Assembly: GCF_024137025.1 (NCBI RefSeq)
Contig: NZ_JAMYJR010000037.1
Span: 100,589 to 164,588, forward strand
Source: Paractinoplanes aksuensis
GTDB taxonomy: Bacteria; Actinomycetota; Actinomycetes; Mycobacteriales; Micromonosporaceae
Direction: 5' to 3'
Length of the DNA stretch: 64,000 nt
The position numbers were made by a program, and so were the translations under genes. Of this stretch, positions 50,719 through 59,338 are shown piece by piece (within the stretch, counting starts at the first letter, position 1; each line of letters opens with the position of its first letter). The notes below the pieces were generated by a model that ran no database searches, was not told the DNA's origin, and saw only the letters and a program-made list of their open reading frames with translations.

Positions 50719-52644
50719 ATGACGAGCCCCGTTCCCGCCCCGAGACCCCTCGACCAGCTGGCCACCGAGGGCGAGCGACTGGGGTGGATCTTCAACGACC
50801 GGAACCTGTACCGGCGGAAGTTCATGGAACCGCCGCCGCAGCCCGCGCCCGTCCCGCCCGAGCTGCAGGAAAGGCTCGACCGGGCCCAGCGCGGCATGGT
50901 CAAGCGGATCCTGGTCGCGCTCGGTGTGGGGTTCGGGCTGACGGTGCTGATCGGGTGCTGCGGCGGGGTGCTGACCCGGGATTCCGACGGCGGGCGCACC
51001 CTGGTGCTCTTCCTGGCCGGGTTGTCGGCCCTCGGGGGGATCGCGGGGGCGGTGCTGGCCGGGCTCATGCCGACGCTCGCCCGGCGGTCGGTGGCCGAGG
51101 CGAACGAGCGGGCCCAGGCCGCGTACGCAACCGAGCACACGGCCTGGGACAGCCGTCGCCAGTGGCACGACCAGCAGCAACAGCACGCCGTGGACGCGCG
51201 GCCGGAGTGGTCGGCGGCCAGCCCGTCGCCGGGTACGCGCCGGGTCGACATCGTGGGTGGTACCTCGTACGGGTGGGAAGCGGTTCTGACCGTCTTCGGC
51301 GGCTCGCTGCTGGCCACCCGGGGACGCATGGTGCTGGCCGACTTCACCGGCGAGGCCCTGTCGGGCGAGTTGATGCAGCTGGCCCTGGGCACCGGGCGGT
51401 CCGTGCGCGAGGTGGCGCTGCCGTCCGACCTGGCGTCGTTCGACCTGGTGGCCGGTCTGTCCACCGAAGAGCTGGTGGACGGCCTGGTCGAGGCCATGTA
51501 CGGGGACGCGGGCGACGGGGGGAACCGGGCCGAGCGGTCGCAGGACGCCCTACTGCTCAACCAGATCGCCGGCATTCTCCCGCCCTCGCTGACCATGGCG
51601 CGGTTGCTGGCGGCGCTGCGAGTGCTGTCTGGACAAATCGGAATTTTGCCAGCTGATGTCGAGGCTCGGTTGGCCGCGCTTCGGCCCGAGGAGTCCCGGG
51701 TGCGGCGGATCGAGGCGTTCCTGCACCCGCTCGAGTCCATGGGCAGCGACCCCGCCACCACGCCCCCGGCCGACCTGACCTGCCTGGTGGCCGAGGGGGG
51801 CAGCGGCCGGGCCCAGCACGAACTGCTCAAAGACCTGCTGGTGCAGTGGCTGGGCCACCAGGTGCGCCACGAGGCGACCCCGATCGGTTCGCTCGTGCTG
51901 CTCGGCGCCGACGAGATCGACCACCGCGCGATCGAACGCCTCAGCACCCTGTGCGAACGTCGCGGCATCCGGCTGGTGCTGTTCTTCTCGCACCTGCGGG
52001 CCGAGTCGCTGCGAACCATCGGCGGCGGCGAGGTCGCCCTGATGCGCCTGGGCAACCACCAGGAGGCGGCGCAGGCGGCCGAGTTCGTCGGCCGGGGCCA
52101 CAAGTTCGTGCTGAGCCAGTTGACCCGCACGCTGGGCGGCGAAGAGACCCACACCGTGGCCGACACGGTCGGCGAGTCCGAGACGAAAGGCGGCTCCAAG
52201 GGCGAACGCGCCTCCCGCCACGGCCTGCGCCGCTACACCAGCACCAACTGGAGCAAGACCCGCAACTGGAGCCAGACCGAGTCGACGGCCCAGGGCACCA
52301 ACTGGAGCGAGGCCTCATCGGAGCAGCGCGTCTACGAATACGTGCTCGAGCCGCGCGTCCTGCAGGACCTTCCCGAGTACGCCCTGATCCTCGTGAAGAA
52401 CGAGGGCCGGGGCTCCGTGGTTCAGGCTGTCGAGGTCGACCCGGCCATCGTCACCCTCCCACGCGTGTCCATGACGCCGGTCGCCCACGAGCCTCTACCC
52501 GACCCGGCCGAGGCCGTCATCCCCGCGACCCGCCACCCCAGCCAGGTCACCGTGTCGCAACCCCAGCCCCTGGCCGCCGCCGACCAGCCCACCCCCACCT
52601 GGGGCGCGATCTCCGACCCACCCCGCCACCAGCAACGCCCCTGA
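50719..52644 (+). CDS. Membrane-anchored protein with degenerate P-loop and NWS repeats
   Basis: 641 residues. Two membrane helices (about 63-83 and 95-116) anchor a coiled-coil stretch and a large domain (about 175-470) resembling an FtsK/VirD4-type ATPase that has lost its nucleotide site: where GxxxxGK(T/S) would stand the sequence is GGTSYGWE (180-187), while an acidic strand LVLLGADEID (about 392-401) survives at the Walker B place. A repeat of Asn-Trp-Ser (510-512, 516-518, 528-530) lies in a Ser/Thr-rich stretch, followed by a hydrophobic domain and a Pro/Ala tail. I cannot name the family. A secretion or surface-assembly role is a guess only. Confidence 0.6.
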   Translation: MTSPVPAPRPLDQLATEGERLGWIFNDRNLYRRKFMEPPPQPAPVPPELQERLDRAQRGMVKRILVALGVGFGLTVLIGCCGGVLTRDSDGGRTLVLFLAGLSALGGIAGAVLAGLMPTLARRSVAEANERAQAAYATEHTAWDSRRQWHDQQQQHAVDARPEWSAASPSPGTRRVDIVGGTSYGWEAVLTVFGGSLLATRGRMVLADFTGEALSGELMQLALGTGRSVREVALPSDLASFDLVAGLSTEELVDGLVEAMYGDAGDGGNRAERSQDALLLNQIAGILPPSLTMARLLAALRVLSGQIGILPADVEARLAALRPEESRVRRIEAFLHPLESMGSDPATTPPADLTCLVAEGGSGRAQHELLKDLLVQWLGHQVRHEATPIGSLVLLGADEIDHRAIERLSTLCERRGIRLVLFFSHLRAESLRTIGGGEVALMRLGNHQEAAQAAEFVGRGHKFVLSQLTRTLGGEETHTVADTVGESETKGGSKGERASRHGLRRYTSTNWSKTRNWSQTESTAQGTNWSEASSEQRVYEYVLEPRVLQDLPEYALILVKNEGRGSVVQAVEVDPAIVTLPRVSMTPVAHEPLPDPAEAVIPATRHPSQVTVSQPQPLAAADQPTPTWGAISDPPRHQQRP

Positions 52645-52706
52645 CCCGCTCGCCTCGACCAGGGGCCGCCATCTCGGACCCCCGCGCCATCAGCAACGCC
52701 CCTGAC
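52606..52706 (+). repeat. Degenerate duplication of the gene's 3' end
   Basis: A roughly 41-bp stretch (52606-52646) recurs at 52667-52706 with a few changes; both contain AGCAACGCCCCTGACC. The first copy encodes the protein's last residues and stop, the second is non-coding downstream. Confidence 0.65.
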
Positions 52707-52711
52707 CAGCC

Positions 52712-52739
52712 TGTGGATAACTCCGGCTCCTGTGGACAA
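52712..52739 (+). promoter_or_regulatory. Second pair of DnaA-box-like sequences
   Basis: TGTGGATAA (52712-52720) and TGTGGACAA (52731-52739), the same two words in the same order as at 31028-31069, again in an intergenic gap between convergent genes. Confidence 0.45.
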
Positions 52740-52808
52740 CGGCTCAGGCGGCCGCCATTTCTCGATAAACTGGATCGGGGTCGGCCCCCAAGGGCGGGCG
52801 GGGTATGG

Positions 52809-53810
52809 CTAATGCGGCGCGGGGCCGGTTGAGCTGCGGACTATCAGTTCGGTGGCCAGTTCGACGTGCAGGGCGTCCAGGCGGTGGCGGTCCAGGATGC
52901 GAACCAGCAGGCCGACGGCTATGCGGCCCATCTCGCCCAGGGGCTGGCGCACTGTTGTCAGCATCGGGCGGGTGGCCTGGGCCAGGTCGATGTCGTCGAA
53001 GCCGCCGATCGACACGTCGTCGGGTACGCGCAGCCCCATCTGCACGGCCGCGGCCAGCGCCCCCGAGGCCACCTTGTCGTTGAAGCAGACCAGCGCCGTC
53101 GGGCGGTCGCGCAGCTCGAGCAGGCGCTGGGCGGCGCGGAATCCGAATCGGACGGTGGGTTCGCCGGAGATCGCGAGCCGGGATTCGAGCAGCACGCCGG
53201 CGTCGGCCAGGGCCGAGACGTGTCCGGCCCGCCGGGCCGCGCTGGCCAGCCAGTTGTCCGGGCCGGCGAGCAAACCGATCCGGCGGTGGCCGAGGCCGGT
53301 CAGGTGGGCGGTGAGGCTGCGGGCGCCCGCGAAGTGGGCCGCCGACACCGCGGCGATGTCGCGGGGCACGTCCTCGCGCGGGTCGACGACGACCAGCGGG
53401 AAGCCGGTGGCCTGCAGCGCGACCAGATCGGCGGCGGGTTCGGGCGGCAGCACCACGATGGCGCCGGCGATGCCCGTCCGGGTCGGCAGCGTGGGCAGCA
53501 CCGGTGTCTCTTGCGCGGCCTCGCCGGCGTTCAGCACGAGTTGCAGGCCGTGCAGGTCGAGCGTCTCGGCGATCGACGACACGATCAGTCCGAAGTAGTC
53601 GGTGAGCAGGTACGGGCAGCGGACGAAGACCGCCCCGGCCCGGCTCGGGCGGCGGCGCGGGGCCCGGCCGCCGAGTTCGTCGATGGCCTGCTGCACGAGT
53701 TCGCGGGTGCCGGGGGCGACGTGCTCCTGGTCGTTGAGCACCCGCGAGACGGTGGCGATGGAGACTCCGGCCTGGGCCGCGATATCCCGGACGGTCGGCC
53801 CTTGTCTCAT
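52809..53810 (-). CDS. LacI-family transcriptional repressor
   Basis: 333 residues. N-terminal LacI helix-turn-helix (TVRDIAAQAGVSIATVSRVLN) with hinge helix, then a periplasmic-binding-protein-like sugar sensor (about 60-333; GIAGAIVVLPPEP, ALVCFNDKVASGALAAA, DVSIGGFDDIDLAQ). The ATG at 53810 is the start; a GTG three bases upstream is possible. It is divergent from the GH30 glycosidase, with the palindrome at 53865-53876 in the shared gap, so it most likely represses that gene and itself until a sugar product binds. Confidence 0.94.
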   Translation of the reverse strand: MRQGPTVRDIAAQAGVSIATVSRVLNDQEHVAPGTRELVQQAIDELGGRAPRRRPSRAGAVFVRCPYLLTDYFGLIVSSIAETLDLHGLQLVLNAGEAAQETPVLPTLPTRTGIAGAIVVLPPEPAADLVALQATGFPLVVVDPREDVPRDIAAVSAAHFAGARSLTAHLTGLGHRRIGLLAGPDNWLASAARRAGHVSALADAGVLLESRLAISGEPTVRFGFRAAQRLLELRDRPTALVCFNDKVASGALAAAVQMGLRVPDDVSIGGFDDIDLAQATRPMLTTVRQPLGEMGRIAVGLLVRILDRHRLDALHVELATELIVRSSTGPAPH

Positions 53811-53864
53811 CACGCCAGCTTAGACATTGACACCCATCGACCGGCGCGCTTACCTGTCTGTATC

Positions 53865-53876
53865 AGAAACGTTTCC
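53865..53876. promoter_or_regulatory. LacI-type operator
   Basis: AGAAACGTTTCC with the perfect palindrome GAAACGTTTC (53866-53875), centred between the LacI repressor and the GH30 gene. The central CG and AAAC/GTTT arms are typical of LacI-family sites. Confidence 0.75.
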
Positions 53877-53899
53877 GTCTGTTACATGGGGAGATACCC

Positions 53900-55780
53900 G
53901 TGGCCCGCTTCGGAACCGTCCTGGTGGCGGTCGCCACCACCGTCCTGGCTGCGCCGATACCCGCGGCCGCCCACGAAACCAGCACCGCCCGCGTCTGGAT
54001 CACCACCCCGGACGGCGCGAGCCGCTTGGCCGACAGCGGCCGGGTCACCTTCAAGACGGCCGGATCGAGCGCCCCGACCGTGGTCGTCGACCCGAACCGC
54101 CGCTTCCAGACGATGGCCGGCTTCGGCGCCTCGATCACCGACTCGTCGGCGTCCGTGCTCTACCGCCTCGACCCGGGCGCCCGCACCGCGGTCATGGAGT
54201 CGCTGTTCCGCGACAACCGGATCAACTACCTGCGCCAGCCGATCGGTGCCTCCGACTTCACCGACGGCCCGGCCTACACGTACGACGACGTGCCCGCCGG
54301 CCAGACCGACTTCGCGCTGCGGCGGTTCAGCATCGGGCACGACCGCGTCCAGATCCTGCCGTTGCTGCGCCAGGCCCGCCGCCTCAACCCGGAGCTGCGG
54401 GTCATGGCCACCCCGTGGAGTCCCCCGGCCTGGATGAAGACGAACGGCTCGTTGATCGGGGGCCGGCTGATCGATTCGCCGGCGATCTATCGGGCGTACG
54501 CGGCCTACCTGGTCAAGTTCGTGCAGGCGTACCGGTGGGAGGGTGTCCCGATCGACACCCTGACCATCCAGAACGAGCCCCAGAACCGCGCCCCGGCCGG
54601 GTATCCGGGCATGGATCTGCCCTCGTGGCAGGCGGCCGAGGTGATCGAGCGGCTCGGGCCGATGCTGCGGGCGGCGGGTGAGAAGACCAAGATCCTCGGG
54701 TACGACCACAACTGGTCGGAGCATCCGAACGACGCCGCCGGCACCCCGCCCGACTCGGTGGCCGACATCGATCACTACCCGCAGGAGCTGCTGCGGACCC
54801 GGGCCGCGCGCTGGATCGCGGGTACGGCGTACCACTGCTACTACGGCGACCCGAGCGCGATGACGCGGCTGCACAACGAGTTCCCGGCTAAGGACATCTA
54901 CTTCACCGAGTGTTCGGGCAGCCAGTCGAGCGATCCCGACAACACGTTCTCGGACACGCTCAAGTGGCACGCCCGCAACCTGATCATCGGCAACACCCGG
55001 AACTGGGCCAAGACGGTGATCAACTGGAACCTGGCCCTGGACGAGACCAACGGGCCGCACAACGGTGGCTGCGGCACGTGCACCGGCGTGGTGACGGTCG
55101 GTGCCGGCGGCGCGGTGGCTCGTAACGCCGAGTACTACACGTTGGGTCACCTGGCCCGCTTCGTGCGGCCGGGTGCCGTACGGGTAGCAAGCACTTCTTT
55201 CGGCACGACCGGCTGGAACGGCCGCGTCATGGACGTCGCCTTCGTCAATCCGGATGGCAGCACGGTGCTGGTCGCGCACAACGAGAACGACAACCCGCAG
55301 GCCTTCGCGGTGCAGTACGGCGGCCGTACGTTCGAATACACGCTGCCCGGCGGGGCCTTGGCCACATTTGTCTGGCGTGGACACTCGAACGACCGGCCGA
55401 TCGCACCGACCGGCTGGACAGCGACCGCGAGCCCGGCGACGGACGCGGCCCTGGCCGTCGACGACGACGCGAGCTCCCGCTGGACCACCGGCGCGGCCCA
55501 CCAGCCGGGCCAGTTCCTGCAGGTCGACCTGGGCCGCACCCGGTCCGTCGGGCGGATCGTCTTCGATACCGGGGCTGACCTCGGCGACTTCCCGCGCGGC
55601 TACGCGATCACCGCATCGGCTGACGGCAAGCGCTGGTGGCCCGTAGCGAGCACGACGACCGGCCAGCTCACCGAGGGTGATCTGAAGGGCCGGTCCGTGC
55701 GCCAGGTCCGCATCACGCTGACGACGGCCGCCGGCAGCTGGTGGTCGGTGGCGGACGTCCGCGCGTACGCTCGGACCTGA
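53900..55780 (+). CDS. Secreted GH30 glycosidase with discoidin-type C-terminal module
   Basis: 626 residues, signal peptide to about residue 24. GH30 catalytic barrel plus side beta-domain (about 60-490): general acid/base Glu226 (TIQNEPQNR) and nucleophile Glu337 (YFTECSG), with the family opening FQTMAGFGASITDSSA. The closest known activities are beta-glucosidase/glucosylceramidase and beta-1,6-glucanase. Residues about 500-626 are an F5/8 type C (CBM32-like) module (ASSRWTTGA..PGQFLQVDLG). The GTG at 53900 follows GGGGAG. Controlled by the divergent LacI repressor. Probably attacks fungal glucans or glycolipids; the exact substrate is unproven. Confidence 0.92.
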   Translation: MARFGTVLVAVATTVLAAPIPAAAHETSTARVWITTPDGASRLADSGRVTFKTAGSSAPTVVVDPNRRFQTMAGFGASITDSSASVLYRLDPGARTAVMESLFRDNRINYLRQPIGASDFTDGPAYTYDDVPAGQTDFALRRFSIGHDRVQILPLLRQARRLNPELRVMATPWSPPAWMKTNGSLIGGRLIDSPAIYRAYAAYLVKFVQAYRWEGVPIDTLTIQNEPQNRAPAGYPGMDLPSWQAAEVIERLGPMLRAAGEKTKILGYDHNWSEHPNDAAGTPPDSVADIDHYPQELLRTRAARWIAGTAYHCYYGDPSAMTRLHNEFPAKDIYFTECSGSQSSDPDNTFSDTLKWHARNLIIGNTRNWAKTVINWNLALDETNGPHNGGCGTCTGVVTVGAGGAVARNAEYYTLGHLARFVRPGAVRVASTSFGTTGWNGRVMDVAFVNPDGSTVLVAHNENDNPQAFAVQYGGRTFEYTLPGGALATFVWRGHSNDRPIAPTGWTATASPATDAALAVDDDASSRWTTGAAHQPGQFLQVDLGRTRSVGRIVFDTGADLGDFPRGYAITASADGKRWWPVASTTTGQLTEGDLKGRSVRQVRITLTTAAGSWWSVADVRAYART

Positions 55781-55801
55781 CGCTGACGTCAGGGGGAGAT
55801 C

Positions 55802-56170
55802 ATGCGGATCGGCGAGCTGTCGGACCGGGCCGGTGTGAGTGTGCGCGCGCTGCGCTACTACGAGGAGCAGGGCCTGCTCACGGCCGAGCGCAGCGCGAGC
55901 GGCCAGCGGCACTACGGTGAGCCGGCCGTCGACCGGGTGCAGCTGATCCAGCATCTGTACGCGGCCGGGCTCACCAGCCGTACCGTCGCTGACCTGCTGC
56001 CCTGCGTCGACGCCAAGGTCAACACCCCGGAGTCGCGGGCGCTGCTGGCCTCCGAGCGCGACCGCATCAACACCCAGATCGCCCAGCTCACGGCGGCCCG
56101 CGACCGGCTCGACGCCGTCATCGCGTTCTCGGAGGGTCCGTCCAGCGGCTGCACGTACCAGATGGCGTAG
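55802..56170 (+). CDS. MerR-family regulator
   Basis: 122 residues: N-terminal MerR winged helix (MRIGELSDRAGVSVRALRYYEEQGLL...QRHYGEPAVDR) and a short dimerising coiled coil (DRINTQIAQLTAARDRLDAVI). It lacks the long effector domain, and the few Cys residues (PCVDA, SGCTY) might bind metal or thiols but are not the canonical mercury or copper sites. The ATG at 55802 follows GGGGGAG. It starts 21 bp after the GH30 stop and may be read through from it. Confidence 0.92.
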   Translation: MRIGELSDRAGVSVRALRYYEEQGLLTAERSASGQRHYGEPAVDRVQLIQHLYAAGLTSRTVADLLPCVDAKVNTPESRALLASERDRINTQIAQLTAARDRLDAVIAFSEGPSSGCTYQMA

Positions 56171-56265
56171 GTCGCCGGGGCGGAACGGCCGAAGCTCTGC
56201 CGCAACGGGCTGTTTCCGCCCTGAATACCGTTTAGTCGGGTTTCGTGCGCTTTAGCGTGTGCGCG

Positions 56266-57552
56266 ATGACCGAGACGACAACTCGCCGGCCGGCGGCCCC
56301 CGCGGCCGCCGGCGCGCCGATCCGCTTCCGGCCCGACGTCGAGGGCCTGCGCGCGGTCGCCGTCGTGCTGGTCGTCCTGTGCCACGCGGGCGTCCCCGGC
56401 CTGGCCGGCGGCTACGTCGGCGTGGATGTGTTCTTCGTCGTCTCCGGTTTCCTGCTCACCGCGCTGATGCTGCGCGAGATCGGCCGGACCGGTGACCTGT
56501 CGCTGATCGGCTTCTACGCCCGGCGGGCCCGGCGCCTGCTGCCCGCGGCGGCCGTCGTGCTGGTGGCGACGCTGCTGGCCGGCTATCACTGGCTCGGCTA
56601 CCGACGGGGCGACGAGATCGCCGAGGACGTCGTCTGGTCGGCCCTGTTCGCCGGGAACTTCCACCTCACCGCCGACGGCTTCTCGCCGGTCCAGCACTTC
56701 TGGTCGCTGGCCGTCCTGGCCCAGTTCTCCCTCGTGTGGCCGGCTGCGGTCGTGGTGCTGCTCTGGCTCGGTTTCCGCTGGGCGATCGGCTGGTGGCTGG
56801 CTGCCGCGGTGGTCGCCTCCCTGGCGTACACGATCTTGTCGTCGGGGTCGTTCTCGCCGGCCACGCGGGGCTGGGAGCTCGGCGTCGGGAGCCTGCTCGC
56901 GCTGGTCGCGACCCGGCTCGACCGGATCCCGTCGCGGGTCGCCACGGCGATGGCCGGGACCGGGCTGGCCCTGATCGTGGTGGCCGCGCTCAGCTTCGAC
57001 GCCGCCACACCCTCCAAGTACGCCGCCGTGCTGCCCGTCCTGGGGGCCGTGCTCGTGCTGGCCGGGCGGGGCGACTCCGTGCTCGGCCGGAAGCCGCTGG
57101 TCGCGCTGGGGCGACTGTCGTACTCGTTCGGTCTGTGGCACTGGCCGGTGCTGGTGATCGCCGGGCAGGCGTACGGCGGACCGCTGCCCGCCCCCAGCCG
57201 GGCGCTGCTGGTCGCGGCCGCCCTCGGGCTCGCCGTGATCACGTACGTCTGCCTCGAGAACCCGATCCGGCGCAGCGCCCACCTGCGCCGCTCCTACGTG
57301 CTCAGCCTGTCCCTGGCCGCCTGGCTGATCGTGGCCCCGCTCGCGGTCGCCCGGTGGCAGACCTCCACCTCGCCCGCGGCCGACCCCCGGAACGGCGCCG
57401 AGTACCGACCTCGACTGGGAGCCCTGCATGGCCGGCCGCTCGATTCGTCTCACGTCACTGGTCGTGCTGCTGGCCGTGATCACCAGTTGCACGACCGCGA
57501 TCCCGCCGCCCCCGCGCGTGCTCGCCCCGCCCGCCCCACGGATCAGCCTTGA
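56266..57552 (+). CDS. Acyltransferase-3 membrane enzyme (OafA-like), C-terminus possibly extended by overlap
   Basis: 428 residues, about ten membrane helices, transferring acyl groups to surface sugars or peptidoglycan. The conserved opening is FRPDVEGLRAVAVVLVVLCHAG, with the catalytic His in CHAG; GGYVGVDVFFVVSGFLLT and FYARRARRLLPAA follow. Relatives usually continue into a fused SGNH domain. Here the membrane part ends at about residue 370 (SYVLSLSLAAWLIV), then a non-helical, Arg/Pro-rich tail runs 125 bp into the SGNH gene in another frame. The start at 56266 is favoured by the family opening; no ribosome site is visible for it. Confidence 0.82.
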   Translation: MTETTTRRPAAPAAAGAPIRFRPDVEGLRAVAVVLVVLCHAGVPGLAGGYVGVDVFFVVSGFLLTALMLREIGRTGDLSLIGFYARRARRLLPAAAVVLVATLLAGYHWLGYRRGDEIAEDVVWSALFAGNFHLTADGFSPVQHFWSLAVLAQFSLVWPAAVVVLLWLGFRWAIGWWLAAAVVASLAYTILSSGSFSPATRGWELGVGSLLALVATRLDRIPSRVATAMAGTGLALIVVAALSFDAATPSKYAAVLPVLGAVLVLAGRGDSVLGRKPLVALGRLSYSFGLWHWPVLVIAGQAYGGPLPAPSRALLVAAALGLAVITYVCLENPIRRSAHLRRSYVLSLSLAAWLIVAPLAVARWQTSTSPAADPRNGAEYRPRLGALHGRPLDSSHVTGRAAGRDHQLHDRDPAAPARARPARPTDQP

Positions 57553-58396
57553 AGTAGTGCTCGACGCGGTCGGTGAAGCCGCGAAACGGCGGACGCTGCC
57601 CGTCGACCTGACGCCGTCGCTGGCCACCGCGACCGGGGACCTCGGCTTCGACAACGAGCGGTGCGAGGCCGGGCCGCGGGCGGTCCGGATCGAACCGTGC
57701 GTCCTGGGCGACCGGGCCAGTGCGACCGACGTCGTGCTCTACGGCGACTCGCACGCGGGGATGTGGGTGCCGGCGATGAGCGAGATCGCCGAGCGGCGGG
57801 ACTGGCGGGTGCAGGTGTTCGGCAAGCCGGCCTGCCCCACGCTGAACATCACGTTCTGGAACCAGCGGGAGCAGCGGCCGTTCGCCGAGTGCGACCAGTT
57901 CCGGACGTTCGTGACCGGGCGGATAGCGGCCATCAAGCCGGAACTGCTGATCGTGACGAACGAGAGCTACTCGCAGAAGCGGGGCCCGGGTCAACTGATC
58001 ACGCCGGGTGATTGGCAGGACGGGCTCACCCACACCCTGCGTACGTTGAAGGGGTTGGCCCGGCAGGTCGTGGTGCTCGGTGACACGCCGGTGCTGGAGC
58101 AGAGCCCGCCGCAGTGCCTCGCCGTCCACCGGGCCGACGTCGCGGCCTGCTCGACCACGCGCACCGCGGCCACCGCGCGCACCTGGAACGCGGCCGAAGC
58201 GGGCGCGGCCAAGTCAACCGGCGCGGGGTACGTGTCGGTGCTGCCGTGGCTGTGTACCGGCGTGTGCATGCCGGTGATCGGCAACGTACTGGTCTATCGC
58301 AACCGGTTCCACTTGACGGGAACGTACGTCCGGATGCTGAACGGCGTCCTGGAGGAAGCGCTGCTCGAGCACTTCCCGCCGGACGCCGTTTCCTGA
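57428..58396 (+). CDS. SGNH-type lipoprotein, separated partner of the acyltransferase
   Basis: 322 residues. A signal peptide with lipobox VITSC (Cys at about residue 21) is followed by the C-terminal SGNH domain normally fused to OafA-type acyltransferases: DVVLYGDSHAGMWVPAM (nucleophile Ser, block I), later VTNESYSQK (Asn, block III) and the closing segment with His (NRFHLTGTYVRMLN). The ATG has GGGAG six bases upstream. The frame overlaps the acyltransferase tail by 125 bp, so the two are either naturally separate, coupled genes or a single gene broken by a frameshift. Confidence 0.8.
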   Translation: MAGRSIRLTSLVVLLAVITSCTTAIPPPPRVLAPPAPRISLEVVLDAVGEAAKRRTLPVDLTPSLATATGDLGFDNERCEAGPRAVRIEPCVLGDRASATDVVLYGDSHAGMWVPAMSEIAERRDWRVQVFGKPACPTLNITFWNQREQRPFAECDQFRTFVTGRIAAIKPELLIVTNESYSQKRGPGQLITPGDWQDGLTHTLRTLKGLARQVVVLGDTPVLEQSPPQCLAVHRADVAACSTTRTAATARTWNAAEAGAAKSTGAGYVSVLPWLCTGVCMPVIGNVLVYRNRFHLTGTYVRMLNGVLEEALLEHFPPDAVS

Positions 58397-58403
58397 TCCT
58401 CGA

Positions 58404-58880
58404 CTAGCGGCGGCGTCGCACCAGAACCGTCACCACCGCGGCCGCGGCCACGACGATCGCTCCGGCCACGGCCAGCGGCAACGGGCGCCGCTCCCGGACC
58501 ACGCCGTCGGCGTCGGTGCGGCCCACGAACTGGTCCGTGGCGCCGGCCGCAGTCTCGGCCAAGCGGGCCGTGTGCTGCGCGGTCGACTGCTTGACGTGGG
58601 CCAGGCCGTCTTTGGCCTGTTCCGCCTTCTCCGCCGCGACCGTCTTGACCTGCTCGGCCTTCTCGGCGGCGACCGCCTTGACCTGCTCGGTCTTTTCCGC
58701 GGCGGCCTGTTTCACCTGCGCCGCCTTCTCCGCGGCGGCCTCCTTCTTGTCCGCTACCGCGTTCTTGACCTGGGCTTTCACGTCCGCCTTGGCGGCCAGG
58801 GCCGACGCCGTGTCGGCGAGCTCGGCCCGGGTCTCAGTGATCTCGGCGCGAATCTCGTCGCGCGACCTGGTCTCACTCAT
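58404..58880 (-). CDS. DUF3618 membrane-anchored coiled-coil protein
   Basis: 158 residues. The N-terminal DUF3618 signature (SRDEIRAEITETRAELADTASALAAKADVKAQ) is followed by a low-complexity Lys/Ala/Glu stretch (about 40-90) built of near-repeated units such as AAEKAEQVK, four to five times, a long helix that could span a distance along the wall or DNA, then one membrane helix near the C-terminus (LAVAGAIVVAAAAVVTVLV) and an RRRR end. Coupled to the Holin-X gene by ATGA. Function unknown; such pairs are common in actinobacteria and may act in envelope integrity. Confidence 0.82.
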   Translation of the reverse strand: MSETRSRDEIRAEITETRAELADTASALAAKADVKAQVKNAVADKKEAAAEKAAQVKQAAAEKTEQVKAVAAEKAEQVKTVAAEKAEQAKDGLAHVKQSTAQHTARLAETAAGATDQFVGRTDADGVVRERRPLPLAVAGAIVVAAAAVVTVLVRRRR

Positions 58881-59287
58881 GCGTGCCGCCCCTCCCGGAT
58901 CGCCGTCTTCACGGTCTCCACATCGCGCTTGCCGCTCGCCATGGCCTCCTCGGGCTCCGGCGGCACGGCCTTCTTGACCTGGTTCTTGCCGATCAGCGCG
59001 GCCACCCCGGCCACGGCGAACAGCAGAACGGTCACGATCAGCGCGGCCGCCCAGACCGGCAGGACCAGCGCCAGCAGCGCCCCGATCGTCACGAACAGGG
59101 CACCGAGCCCGTACATGGCGATAACACCCGCCCCGCCGAGCAGGCCCGCCCCGGCGCCAGCGCGCTTGCCCTTCTCGACCATCTCCATCCGGGCGAGCGT
59201 CAGCTCGTCCCGCACCAGCGTCGACATCTGTTCACTCAGCTGGCTGACCAGCTGGCCGACCGGCTGCTGCTCGGTGTGCGTCGTCAT
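58877..59287 (-). CDS. Holin-X/DUF1469-type membrane protein
   Basis: 136 residues. An N-terminal amphipathic part (QPVGQLVSQLSEQMSTLVRDELTLARMEM) is followed by two hydrophobic helices (about 50-70 and 75-100, GAGVIAMYGLGALFVTIGALLAL), and a short charged tail. This is the Actinobacterial Holin-X (DUF1469) type; the name reflects resemblance to phage holins, but the gene is chromosomal and probably a housekeeping envelope protein. It overlaps the DUF3618 gene by ATGA, forming a two-gene unit. Confidence 0.85.
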   Translation of the reverse strand: MTTHTEQQPVGQLVSQLSEQMSTLVRDELTLARMEMVEKGKRAGAGAGLLGGAGVIAMYGLGALFVTIGALLALVLPVWAAALIVTVLLFAVAGVAALIGKNQVKKAVPPEPEEAMASGKRDVETVKTAIREGRHA

Positions 59288-59338
59288 CCCTGAGCTCCCT
59301 TCCTCGGGAACTCAATTACCCGCCGATTTGTCGGGTAA

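Noticed and set aside
59312..59336. Hairpin ATTACCCG/CGGGTAAT between the Holin-X gene and the Thr/Pro-rich protein gene as a terminator
   Set aside because: Only eight perfect pairs, no run of T, and overlapping neither gene's stop clearly; possible but too weak to list.
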